Shown: positions 10,001 through 17,228, counted from the first letter of the stretch. The stretch: DNA of 22,210 nt from Sandaracinaceae bacterium (GCA_012514415.1 JAAZAH010000022.1:1-22210), one strand, 5' to 3'. Notes: generated from the letters alone by a model not told the origin. Translations and numbers: made by a program.

Positions 10001-10889
10001 CGCGCTCTACATCCTTCGCTCGCTTTCGACATGTGTCGGGGCACTCGGCCTCCGCAGCTCTGCGGAGATGCTCAGCTCTCTCCGCGACGCGCTCCGCTCC
10101 GAACCCGAGGAGCAAGACATCCCGACCATCGTCCCCCTCCCTGAGCCTTCAGGAGCGCTCGCTTCCGATCTCATCGACGCGCCCCACCTCGCCTTCTTTA
10201 AAGCAGCGCAGCCCGCATTCGCCGCGCTCGCCCCCTTCAACCCGAACGCCCTTCGTCTCGAAGGCTTCGACGCATCGGTCGAGCTTAAAGCGAGACTTTC
10301 TAAAGCACTCTGCGGCCCTCTCCCCGCGCTCTATCATTGCGCGAATCCTCCTTCACTCGTCTTCGCTGCCGATCCACACGGTCGGCGCGTTGTCATCCAC
10401 TCCGAGCTTCTCGATGGACTGGGGACGCGCGAGTTCATGTTCCTCTGCCTCAGCGCGATCGTCCGCGCGCGCCTCGGGGTGGCGTTCATGGATCGCGAAG
10501 ACCCCGATCGCGTCGCGAGGCTCATCAACGCCGTCTTTCAAGCGGCCGCCGCGCCGATCCCGTATCCGAAGCATCCGATCGATCGATCGCTCTACGACGC
10601 GGCATCGCTCGCCATTGCCGGGGAAGATCCCCGCATTGCGGAGTTTGCGAGAAGTGCCCCCCGTTTTCCTCCCGTGGAGACGCTCGGACTTCGCCTCGAT
10701 GAGCTCTCCTTCCGGCTCGTCCTCTTGAGCACCGGGGATGTGGTCGGAGCGACAAACGCCCTTCGAGCGTGCGCGCGCTTTACCGATACGCTCCCCCTCG
10801 CCGAGCGCCTGCACGTATTTGCGCTCGGCCGACCGGCGATTGAGCGAAGACATCTGCTCTCCCGAACGGTCGAGATTCCATCGGCATGA
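7023..10889 (+). CDS. Giant TPR-repeat protein, second gene of operon
   Basis: This is a 1288-aa TPR-rich protein, paralogous in layout to the gene before it. The N-terminal 60 or so residues are low-complexity and acidic/polar, followed by helical repeats up to about residue 1010, with a clear TPR pair around residues 940-985 (LEEALALKPDDPDTLCLLAP, then a hairpin starting GERDEARALF). The last 245 residues form a separate domain containing VVIHSELLDGLGTREFMFL and LRLDELSFRLVLLSTGD. This matches in order the C-terminus of the upstream protein. In giant myxobacterial TPR proteins a similar tail looks like a degenerate metallopeptidase, and no HExxH is present here. There is no signal peptide or membrane segment. 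ATG 7023 is chosen because it overlaps the upstream stop, with GAGAG just before it; upstream codons in this frame lie inside the previous gene. Confidence 0.88.
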   Translation: MSEKLDRIDNEAASAQASLDDLVIEFDAPISSGPSNIQLDFEAKAEAPLERAIPRFASRPALGDERRDPSFRSPLSGDDAAAILERAEWMRTLSDRVKGRHRARLLGIVSRLLERVGDPRHEKLLESALLEAPESSVLLRRASELAEAAGDRSLLIERLTAELAQLADPSARLPREIKLAAALGKSSKAMEIARSLRERHPNEPGAVFFSLYIAETLGDPNEIAQALAAAIRAADSDRLRARLALRLAHHAEEGGQYSAAKAWADFALSRDPSLEAGFLIAIRAARRLEDPQALRESLLAWLSRLDGGPLRSALIQWGLRLNRALGGALSLSEALLEGESLVSAQRLRAELAIERGDLQAARDALRRLIRYAGPNEQAIALRDLAIFAAIDGDRSLAERALKEASYLEAGEEGHAAYLLSIIGKASPLRKGGRRDEPSEDEAGDPLALLTAALRSGNLEAAFHLAQGERFGGDPSLAMLRTSFAFWKRDEEAVAHSILREVETRPVGARTGALFLLALTSPRSVDLPAHLSDFGQEERADDVSLVCAALDAQSSGMPLSSRATQKAAARENTSPFESLRRVIRGELSHGEAIATPAFREILLLASRRWIPDALFDSSTTVNGHAASSDPFIRLAEAKRRAAEGDLKLGKERLIPADHPELRLALAEIELMEGETKRARLLLGELLENKKPSDESPQLPTLRAARLLEVVADAENDTECWLRALQAQLGALEPEELLVQLERALFELPLRGAFGLIRPDLLHSLAQGERAPLALFEMLEFGTRDARVLRDTLDLLAQRSAHPRVKRARLLRAADIALTLGEPDKADALQADAASIPLSPTVHETDDALKRGLDALDRALREGDVQAAEARYDALEFDHPNSPHIQLRRARILMAKERNEAAIQTLRELVGGELDDELRHESLLELASLFDRFRGDKLASISALEEALALKPDDPDTLCLLAPLKLVVGERDEARALFNRAIEAARTPVLRREKRALYILRSLSTCVGALGLRSSAEMLSSLRDALRSEPEEQDIPTIVPLPEPSGALASDLIDAPHLAFFKAAQPAFAALAPFNPNALRLEGFDASVELKARLSKALCGPLPALYHCANPPSLVFAADPHGRRVVIHSELLDGLGTREFMFLCLSAIVRARLGVAFMDREDPDRVARLINAVFQAAAAPIPYPKHPIDRSLYDAASLAIAGEDPRIAEFARSAPRFPPVETLGLRLDELSFRLVLLSTGDVVGATNALRACARFTDTLPLAERLHVFALGRPAIERRHLLSRTVEIPSA

Positions 10890-11443
10890 GAACGATTGGC
10901 TTCATCAGCGCCGCCGATCCCGAGCCCATCCTCCTCGGCTCGATCGAGCGCTGCCTTCGCGATCATTGCTGCGAACGGGTCTTCCTTCTCCGCGAAGGCT
11001 TGATCGAGTCGCTCTCGAACTGCGCACCGCCCGATCTGATCGAAACGGTCCTTGGAGGCAGCGCCGAGCAGATCGACGAGCTTCTCGCCGCGAGACGGAA
11101 AGCGCGTCTTCTCGAAAGGACGTATTCCCTCCCAAAGCCGCCCAAAAAGGCGATCGAGCTTGTCGGCGATCGCTTGATTCTCCTCACGGCCCAAAAGGGT
11201 TCTCTCGACGAAGAGGACATCGCGAACGTGAACGCGGTTCTCTTCGGCGATTCGAAAGAGCCCTTCGCTAAACCCTTCGGCAGCCGCATTTTCGCAAGCC
11301 CAGGAGATGGTGCCGGTGCGTACGGCATTCTTTTCCGAGATGCGCGCGGCGGCCTCGAGACAAAGATCTTCTCCCAAGATGGCTCGCTCCTCGCTCACGC
11401 CGCGACAGAGGGAAAACGGCCACGCTTCTCCATCACATCATGA
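10886..11443 (+). CDS. Degenerate YfcE/MJ0936-like phosphoesterase fold, probably inactive
   Basis: The protein is 185 aa, close to the usual YfcE/MJ0936-type calcineurin-like phosphoesterase length. The order of strands and loops fits that family: IGFISAAD at residues 4-11 where the family has a beta strand plus DTH; RVFLLREG at 31-38 where HxGD is expected; LILLTAQKG at 97-105 where THGH is expected; AVLFGDSKEP at 117-126 where the GHTH loop sits; IFASPGDGAGAYGILF at 135-150 where NPGS...Y.I is conserved. Nearly every metal-binding His and Asp is replaced, so catalysis is unlikely. This alignment is by eye. The ATGA overlaps at both ends (with the TPR gene and nadD) and the lack of its own ribosome binding site point to translational coupling. 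It may act as a binding or regulatory module. An unrelated small alpha/beta protein is the alternative. Confidence 0.7.
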   Translation: MRTIGFISAADPEPILLGSIERCLRDHCCERVFLLREGLIESLSNCAPPDLIETVLGGSAEQIDELLAARRKARLLERTYSLPKPPKKAIELVGDRLILLTAQKGSLDEEDIANVNAVLFGDSKEPFAKPFGSRIFASPGDGAGAYGILFRDARGGLETKIFSQDGSLLAHAATEGKRPRFSITS

Positions 11444-11988
11444 CCACCATCGGCTTTTTTGGTGGGAGCTTCGATCCGCCCCATTTTGGACACCTTCGCC
11501 TCGCAGAGTGGTCCCTCGAGGCAGGTGCGCTTGATCGTTTGCTCATCGCTCCGGTCTACGCGCATGCGCTCGATAAAAGATCCGCGGCCAGCTTTGAGCA
11601 TCGCGTCGCCATGTGTGAGCTCGCGTTCTGCAAACTCGAGCGCGCCGAGGTGAGCCGCATCGAGGCCGAGCTCGGGGGCGTCTCACGCACTTTGCGTACG
11701 CTCCAGGCGCTCCGAGCTCGGCACCCCGGCGCAAAGTTTCGGCTCGTCATCGGCGCCGATATCCTCGAGCAAACGCATCGCTGGCATCGCTTCGATGAGA
11801 TCGCCTCGCTCGCCCCTCCGCTTGTCGCAGGGCGTGAAGGCTATTCAGAGGAGGGTGTCCATGGCCCCCCCCTCGTCTCGATCGATTCGACGACCATCCG
11901 CGCGAGGCTTCGCCGAGGTGAGCCTCTCGACGACCTCGTCCCGAGCGCCGTCGAGCGCTATATCCGCGAGCATGGCCTTTATCGCTAG
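11440..11988 (+). CDS. nadD: Nicotinate-nucleotide adenylyltransferase
   Basis: NadD joins nicotinate mononucleotide and ATP to give deamido-NAD+ and pyrophosphate in NAD synthesis. The protein is 182 aa, slightly short but within family range. The nucleotidyltransferase signature GGSFDPPHFGHL is at residues 8-19 (HxGH at 15-18). The substrate-binding block VIGADILEQTHRWHRF lies at about 103-118, and the family's SSTxIR motif appears as IDSTTIR (148-154). The C-terminal ending VERYIREHGLY is typical. The loop that normally holds a longer PxHK segment reads PVYAHALDKR, which is acceptable. The start ATG overlaps the upstream stop (ATGA), so translation probably depends on that gene. No rsfS follows; a DUF2520 gene does. 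As the only visible enzyme of NAD synthesis here it is likely essential. Confidence 0.94.
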   Translation: MTTIGFFGGSFDPPHFGHLRLAEWSLEAGALDRLLIAPVYAHALDKRSAASFEHRVAMCELAFCKLERAEVSRIEAELGGVSRTLRTLQALRARHPGAKFRLVIGADILEQTHRWHRFDEIASLAPPLVAGREGYSEEGVHGPPLVSIDSTTIRARLRRGEPLDDLVPSAVERYIREHGLYR

Positions 11989-12012
11989 GAGTTTCGCCTC
12001 GAGGGAGTTTCG

Positions 12013-12828
12013 ATGAGAAAGCTGCGAGTCATCATCTACGGCCGAGGAAAGCTTGGAAGCACGCTCATTGAACGCGCTCAAGATGCAGGTGTGCTCGCAG
12101 AGCTTCGATGCGGTCGAAGCGAGGACGAAGCACCTGAGGATGCCGGACTCCTCGTTCTCGCAATCCCCGACGGAGCAGTCGCCGAGAGGATGCGCGCGCT
12201 CGATGCGCTCTACGAACGCTCGATCCCCTTCGTCCACGTTGCCGGCACCCTCCCCTCACGCCACGCGCTGCCAAGTGGGCGCCCCACAGGGGGGATGCAT
12301 CCCTTGATCTCATTTGCCTCCCACGAAAACCTTCCTCGACTGCGCGGACGGACCTTCACGCTCCGCGGCGATCCCGAAGCCATCGAACGGGCGCGCGCCT
12401 TTGTTGAGCAGCTCGGCGGCCAACCGCTCGTGCGTGAACTTTCGGGGCCACGGTACCATGCGGCGGCGGCGATCCTCGCCAACGGCAGTGTCGCCCTCGC
12501 TGCGCGCGCGGCCGCACTCCTCGACTCCCTCGGCATCGAAGAGAGCGAGCGCAACCTCGCCCTCGCGGGGCTTGTCGAGTCGGTCTCGGACAACCTCCGT
12601 GTCCTTGGGCCCATTCGTGCACTCACGGGCCCCATCGTTCGGGGGGATACGCAAACGATCGAGGCGCACCTCGAAGCGCTCGATGGACAGATGCGAGCGG
12701 ACTATGTCGCGATCGCGCGCCTCATTCTAGGGACGGCGCGCGACGCAGGACTAAGCGCTGAAGCTCACCGCGAGCTCCTTCATTCCCTTGAGAAGGCAAC
12801 CGCCGGTGAGCGAAGCCAGACCGACTGA
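12013..12828 (+). CDS. Rossmann-fold DUF2520 domain oxidoreductase-like protein
   Basis: The protein is 271 aa. The N-terminal Rossmann domain opens with IIYGRGKLGSTLIERA (nucleotide loop G-R-G-K-L-G near residues 9-14), continues with LVLAIPDGAVAE, and has the GGMHPLISF segment near residue 94. The C-terminal all-helical part from about residue 140 has the DUF2520 signature around ALTGPIVRGDTQTIEAHL (about 203-220). The architecture matches proteins annotated as Rossmann-like/DUF2520 and related to pyrroline-5-carboxylate reductase and F420-dependent NADP reductase. The biochemical role of this group is not settled. It follows nadD by 24 bases with a GGGAG site upstream and is probably the last gene of the operon. 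Its cofactor is presumably NAD(P), which would fit the nadD neighbour but is only suggestive. Confidence 0.88.
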   Translation: MRKLRVIIYGRGKLGSTLIERAQDAGVLAELRCGRSEDEAPEDAGLLVLAIPDGAVAERMRALDALYERSIPFVHVAGTLPSRHALPSGRPTGGMHPLISFASHENLPRLRGRTFTLRGDPEAIERARAFVEQLGGQPLVRELSGPRYHAAAAILANGSVALAARAAALLDSLGIEESERNLALAGLVESVSDNLRVLGPIRALTGPIVRGDTQTIEAHLEALDGQMRADYVAIARLILGTARDAGLSAEAHRELLHSLEKATAGERSQTD

Positions 12829-12843
12829 CCCAAAGAGCGCAGC

Positions 12844-15315
12844 TCATTCATCCACTTCGTCGCGCACGCGCTCAAAGCGGATCTCGTCCCCCTCGCCCAG
12901 AATGCGGATACGATCACCGCGTCCATAGCGACGTTCGAGAATGCGAGACGCAAGTGGAGATTCGATCGCGCGCCCGATCACGCGGCGCATTGGACGAGCG
13001 CCAAGCGCGATGTCGTAGCCCCCCTGCTCGATGAGGGCGTCAATCGCATCCCGTCTCCAACAAAGCTCGATGCCCTTTTCGCGCTGAAGGTTTTGGGCGA
13101 GCGAGCGGAGGAGTCGCTCTGCGATTTCGGCGACCTCATCGCGCCCGAGGCTTCCAAAATAGAGCGGCTCGTCGATCCGGTTCCAAAATTCGGGCGGGAG
13201 GGCGCGCTCGGCTGCCCGAAGCACCTGCTCCTTCGCCGCGTTTGCTTCACGGGACGCCGCCGAGCCCCTACCCGCCGCTTCAGTCGCTCCAAAACCAATC
13301 GAACGCTTCTCGACGCGCTGTGCTGCCGAAGCGCCAAGGTTCGAGGTCATCACGATGATCGTATTTTTGAAATCGACGAGTCGCCCCCGTCCATCGGTGA
13401 GCCTCCCCTCATCGAGAAGCGGGAGCAAGGCGAGGAGCACCTCAGGATGCGCTTTCTCGATCTCATCGAGGAGGATGAGCTGATATGGACGGGCGCGCAC
13501 GGGCTCCGTGAGCTGCCCGCCTTCTTCGTGTCCGATGTATCCCGGAGGCGCGCCGAAGAGCCTCGCGACGCTATGGGGCTCGGAGTACTCGCTCATGTCG
13601 ATCCGCGTATACGCGCGCTCATCAAAGAACGACTCGGCGATCGCTTTGGCCATCTCGGTCTTTCCGACGCCAGTCGGCCCGAGGAAGAGAAAGCTCCCGA
13701 GAGGTCGACCGCCACCGAAGCCCGCAGCCCCTTTCCGAAGCACCTCGGCGATCTTTCGAATGCACTCCTCATGACCCACGACGCGCTGACCAAGGCTCGC
13801 TTCGAGACGAAGGAGACGTTCGCCATCACGCACCATCAGCCGGTCGACCGAAATGCCGGCCTGCTCCGCGATCACCTCGGCAACCGCCTCGCGACCGACT
13901 TCATTGGCGCCTCGTCGACGCGCCCTCGCGCCGGCTAGATCGAGGATCGAGAGCGCGAGATCGGGAAAGACGCGATCGCTCATGAAGCGCTTCCCAAGCT
14001 CGATCGCCGCATCGAGCGCATCTTCATCGTAGCTGAGCCCGTGGTGAGCTTCGTACTCCACGATGGCGCCCTCGAGGATGGAACGCGTGGCCTCGCGCGA
14101 AGGCTCTTCGACATCGATGCGCGAGAATCGGCGTTCAAGCGCCGGATCCCGTTCGATGGTGCGCTTGTACTCCGCCTCGGTTGTTGCACCGATGCACGGA
14201 AGCCTTCCCCGAGCGAGCGCCGCTTTGAGTTCATGCGCGAGATCGTCCGGACCTTCCGCCGAAGGAGAGACGATGGCGTGGATCTCATCGAGGAAAAGGA
14301 TGACACGCCCCTCCATCTTCTCGACCTCGGCGGTGAGCGCTTGGATCCGCTTCGACAGTGCGCCTCGCACTGCGGTGCCGGCGACCAGTGAACCCGCGCT
14401 CACCTCGATGACGAGCCGGCTCTCTTCGCCTTCCCTTCGAAGAAGCTCGAGCGCAAGCCCTTCGACAATCGCCGTTTTCCCGACGCCCGCAGGCCCGACG
14501 AGTAGCGCGTTATTCGAGCGGCGGCGCGCGAGAATGTCGAGGATGCTCTCGATCTCGGCCTCACGACCGTAAACCGGATCGATCTCTTCACGGAGCGCGG
14601 CGAGCGTGAGGTTGCGTCCGATGGAGAAGAGGAGCGGAGTGAGCTCGGGATCGAGCGCGAGGGAATCCTTCGGACGTGGCGGAGCGACCTGATCGGGCTC
14701 GGGCCGGATCTCCTCATCGGGGCGGTAGAGAGCAGGCGCAGCGGGCCGTTGCGTGGGCGCGTCGGCCTCGGGCGAGGGACGAGGGTGCTTTCGAAGTGGG
14801 GCGATATAGCGCGAGACCACCGGCTGCCCCGGCAGACGCTCGGGGCGTGCGGAAAGTCGCGGACGAGGCGCCTCATTCGGACGCGGCGCATCGCGGCGCA
14901 TCCCCCCCCACGCCTCGCCTCGAGTCGTGTCTTGATGCGGTGGAGTGAGGAAAGCCTCAGGAGCCACGCCCAGGGCGCGGAGCGTTTGCGCCGCAGCTCC
15001 TCGCGGCTCCCGCATCAGGGCATAAAAGAGCTGAAGTTCGGGGCTCGGGGCATGCGCCGTCCGAGAAGCCGACGCACAGGATTCAAGCACCCTTGAGAGC
15101 GTCCCTGAAGGCTCGACATCCACGCGCTTCATGGCTGAGCGGAGCCGGCCTTCGGTCGCGCCTGAAAGGGAGAGAAGTCGTGCCGCCTCACCGTGCTCAT
15201 GAACGAGTGCGAGAAGGAGGTGCGCCGTTGTAGGCGCTCCCGTGCTTCGGCGGGCAAGCCGCGTGGCCTTCGCGACCAATCCCTTCGCCCAGCCATCGAC
15301 TTCCGTTCTCACCAT
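12844..15315 (-). CDS. ClpA-like AAA+ unfoldase (Clp ATP-binding subunit)
   Basis: This two-ring AAA+ unfoldase of 823 aa probably feeds substrates to ClpP. Residues about 8-125 form a Clp N-domain. Residues 125-235 are a Pro/Arg-rich linker that is long for the family. D1 has Walker A GPAGVGKT (274-281), Walker B ILFLDE (339-344) and the arginine-finger region ERRF (394-397). D2 has GPTGVGKT (546-553), LILLDE (613-618) and sensor-2 GARPMRRVI (772-780). No coiled-coil M-domain is inserted, so it is ClpA-type rather than ClpB. The loop KRSIGFG (about 671-677) sits where ClpA and ClpC carry the IGL/IGF tripeptide that docks on ClpP. ATG 15315 is chosen because GGAGGT lies nine bases upstream; 37 more codons are open but unlike Clp. 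It stands alone, converging on the operon 15 bases away. Confidence 0.92.
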   Translation of the reverse strand: MVRTEVDGWAKGLVAKATRLARRSTGAPTTAHLLLALVHEHGEAARLLSLSGATEGRLRSAMKRVDVEPSGTLSRVLESCASASRTAHAPSPELQLFYALMREPRGAAAQTLRALGVAPEAFLTPPHQDTTRGEAWGGMRRDAPRPNEAPRPRLSARPERLPGQPVVSRYIAPLRKHPRPSPEADAPTQRPAAPALYRPDEEIRPEPDQVAPPRPKDSLALDPELTPLLFSIGRNLTLAALREEIDPVYGREAEIESILDILARRRSNNALLVGPAGVGKTAIVEGLALELLRREGEESRLVIEVSAGSLVAGTAVRGALSKRIQALTAEVEKMEGRVILFLDEIHAIVSPSAEGPDDLAHELKAALARGRLPCIGATTEAEYKRTIERDPALERRFSRIDVEEPSREATRSILEGAIVEYEAHHGLSYDEDALDAAIELGKRFMSDRVFPDLALSILDLAGARARRRGANEVGREAVAEVIAEQAGISVDRLMVRDGERLLRLEASLGQRVVGHEECIRKIAEVLRKGAAGFGGGRPLGSFLFLGPTGVGKTEMAKAIAESFFDERAYTRIDMSEYSEPHSVARLFGAPPGYIGHEEGGQLTEPVRARPYQLILLDEIEKAHPEVLLALLPLLDEGRLTDGRGRLVDFKNTIIVMTSNLGASAAQRVEKRSIGFGATEAAGRGSAASREANAAKEQVLRAAERALPPEFWNRIDEPLYFGSLGRDEVAEIAERLLRSLAQNLQREKGIELCWRRDAIDALIEQGGYDIALGARPMRRVIGRAIESPLASRILERRYGRGDRIRILGEGDEIRFERVRDEVDE

Positions 15316-15368
15316 CCCGCAACGACCTCCGGCAACCCAAAAATCCGCTCTAAGGCGCAAGCAATTGT

Positions 15369-15393
15369 TCTCGGGAGTACATCGTCTCGGGAG
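15369..15393. repeat. 9-bp direct repeat upstream of the Clp gene
   Basis: TCTCGGGAG occurs at 15369-15377 and again at 15385-15393, a centre spacing of 16 bases, lying 54-78 bases upstream of the Clp start codon. Tandem half-sites in this place suggest a protein-binding operator. The motif is not the CtsR or CIRCE sequence. Confidence 0.35.
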
Positions 15394-15587
15394 CCTGTCC
15401 AAATTTTCGGCTCGGAAACGAATCACTTCGCATCCGTCGAGCGCCCGTGCGCGGGGTGCGGGACGGTTAAGGCTCGAAAAGTCGGCGCTGATCCTTCATC
15501 ACACGCTCACAGAGCGGCTTGACGAGCGCGATCTTTCACCCCGATCGGCGATAGGAAAAACGAGGAAGCCTTGGTAGGCTCCGGCCC

Positions 15588-16130
15588 ATGAAAAGTCTGA
15601 GCCGTCTCCTCTTCCTTCTCACGCTTGCCGTTTTCTTTCTCCCCGAGCTGATGGGCGCGATCGAGCGCGCCGAAAGCCAAAGGGGCCCCAAGGCTCAGAT
15701 CTTCGTCGTCCAGCGGAGCGTCCCGAGAACCCTTCCTGGCCGTGACGGCCACGTCCAATTCGGAAGAAAGCACCACAAACGCACCCTTCAAGAGGTGACG
15801 GACGTGCCCGTGAGCGAGCGCAGCTGGCTTGCGCGACTCATCGTGAAATTCGATCGCCCCCTCGGCGATTGGGAATTCGATGTCGTCTTCTACGATCTCA
15901 CCGACGGCGGGAGACGCTATATGGATCCTCCGATGACCATGCGGGTGAGCGATCGCGATCAGAGCCTTTTCATCCAGCCGATCGAGCTCAAGCGCCCCGA
16001 ATTCCAGCCCGGGATGAAGCTTGACCTCACGGTTCGTACCCGAGGACAGGAAGCGGGGAAGACACGAATTCAACTCGCCGGAGAGCGCATCCGCGTTCAA
16101 CATCGCGGAGAGGTCGATTTCACGAAATGA
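15588..16130 (+). CDS. Small predicted exported protein upstream of holA
   Basis: I do not recognise a family for this 180-aa protein. It begins with a signal-peptide-like stretch: KSLSR, then a hydrophobic core of about 15 residues, then a possible cleavage near MGA at residues 21-23. There is no lipobox cysteine; the protein has no Cys at all. The rest alternates charged and hydrophobic residues in a pattern suggesting beta strands, for example WEFDVVFYDLTDGG near residue 100 and MKLDLTVRTRG near 143, as in an immunoglobulin- or jelly-roll-like periplasmic domain. The start ATG has GAGG about 15 bases upstream, a weak fit. Its stop overlaps the holA start in ATGA. In E. coli the gene in this position is lptE, but the missing lipobox argues against calling it that. 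Confidence 0.72.
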   Translation: MKSLSRLLFLLTLAVFFLPELMGAIERAESQRGPKAQIFVVQRSVPRTLPGRDGHVQFGRKHHKRTLQEVTDVPVSERSWLARLIVKFDRPLGDWEFDVVFYDLTDGGRRYMDPPMTMRVSDRDQSLFIQPIELKRPEFQPGMKLDLTVRTRGQEAGKTRIQLAGERIRVQHRGEVDFTK

Positions 16131-17149
16131 GCGGAGAGTTCAGCATGCTCATGCGCTCGCTCGCGAAGCGTGAGCTTCAGCCTGTCTACGTCATCGCCGG
16201 GGAGGAGGCTCTCCTCAAATCGCGTGCGCTCGAGCGGATCCGCGCCCTCACTCTCGACGGAAGCCCCGAAGGTTTCAACGAAGATACGTTTGAGGGACGC
16301 GGTCTTCGGGCGAGCGCGATCCTCGACGCCGCCAATACACTTCCGATGATGGCCGAGCGGCGCTTCATCCTGGTGCGAGACGCGGAGCAGCTCGACGCAG
16401 CCGAACAATCGAGTCTCGCTCGCTACCTCGAATCCCCAGCGCCAAGCGCGACGCTCATCCTGCTTGCCGAAAAGCTGGATGGGAGGAGCCGCCTCGCCAA
16501 GATCGCGAAAACTCAAGGCTTCCTCTACGAAGCCAAACCTCTAAAGGGCACGTCCCTCGTCAAGTTCCTTGAAGCCGAAGCGAAGGCGAAAAAGACGCCG
16601 CTCGCACCTCAAGTCGCCGCCGCCCTTCTCGACGCCGTAGGTGAGGAGCTCGGTCCTCTGATCGACGCGATCGAACGGCTCAGCCTCTACGTCGGTGAAG
16701 GTCAGACCATCGGACTTGATGCGGTCGAAGAGTGCGTGACCCGCGCCCGCGTCGAAACGATCTGGGCGCTTGTCGACTCGCTCTCGATGCGCGATGCGGG
16801 CGGTGCGCTCACCGCCGCCGATAGCCTCCTTCGCGATCGCACAAGCCCGCTCGCCCTTCTTTCGATGATCGCTCGCCAGCTCCGCATGATCGCTAAAATG
16901 CGCCAATCGCTCAGCGAGGGGATGAGCGATCAAGAGGCCGCAAAACGAGCCGGGTTTCCCCCGTTCAAGGCACCCGCCGGTCGAGCTGCCGCCCGGCGCT
17001 GGAACCTTCGACTCTTTGAACACGCATTTGATGAGATCGCGAAGACCGAGCGGCTCATCAAGAGCTCACGCGTCGATCCGGCCGATCGCATCATGGCGCT
17101 TCTTCTCTCGATCCTTACCCCGCCTCGGCCCGAGCGAAGAGCAAGCTGA
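16127..17149 (+). CDS. holA: DNA polymerase III subunit delta
   Basis: HolA is the delta subunit of the clamp loader, which opens the beta sliding clamp. The protein is 340 aa, the normal length. Near the N-terminus it has PVYVIAGEEALLKSRALERI (residues 19-38), the degenerate P-loop region characteristic of delta. This is followed by the NEDTFEG segment and the PMMAERRFILVRD segment (about 73-85), which belongs to the beta-interacting domain. The middle (about 140-210) is the lid domain with GEELGPLIDAIERLSLY. The C-terminal collar domain includes SPLALLSMIARQLRMI (about 240-255) and the closing DPADRIMALLLSIL. The start overlaps the upstream stop by four bases. The neighbouring rpsT, convergent here, is a frequent genomic companion of holA. 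Confidence 0.93.
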   Translation: MSGEFSMLMRSLAKRELQPVYVIAGEEALLKSRALERIRALTLDGSPEGFNEDTFEGRGLRASAILDAANTLPMMAERRFILVRDAEQLDAAEQSSLARYLESPAPSATLILLAEKLDGRSRLAKIAKTQGFLYEAKPLKGTSLVKFLEAEAKAKKTPLAPQVAAALLDAVGEELGPLIDAIERLSLYVGEGQTIGLDAVEECVTRARVETIWALVDSLSMRDAGGALTAADSLLRDRTSPLALLSMIARQLRMIAKMRQSLSEGMSDQEAAKRAGFPPFKAPAGRAAARRWNLRLFEHAFDEIAKTERLIKSSRVDPADRIMALLLSILTPPRPERRAS

Positions 17150-17193
17150 TCGAGCGCGCGGGATCGAGAGCGCCAAGCGCACGAATCAAACGC

Positions 17194-17228
17194 AAAAAAG
17201 CCCTCCACTCGCAGCACGCGAGGGGGGC
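17194..17228 (-). terminator. Rho-independent terminator of rpsT
   Basis: Read on the minus strand, a GC-rich hairpin (bases 17228 to 17200, outer GCCCCC/GAGGGC with one G-U, then a two-base bulge, inner CTCGC/GCGAG, five-base loop) is followed directly by six T residues (17199-17194). It lies about 108 bases beyond the rpsT stop. On the plus strand no T-run follows, so it is a poor terminator for holA, although the hairpin could still slow transcription. Confidence 0.8.

Noticed and set aside
10592..11398. Long antisense open frame of 268 codons across the TPR2/185-aa gene junction.
   Set aside because: It runs opposite two coupled genes and nadD's leader, and its translation has no family features.
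13093..13938. Open frame of 281 codons on the plus strand inside the Clp gene.
   Set aside because: The minus-strand frame carries all the AAA+ motifs; this one is its complement with Arg/Pro-rich noise.
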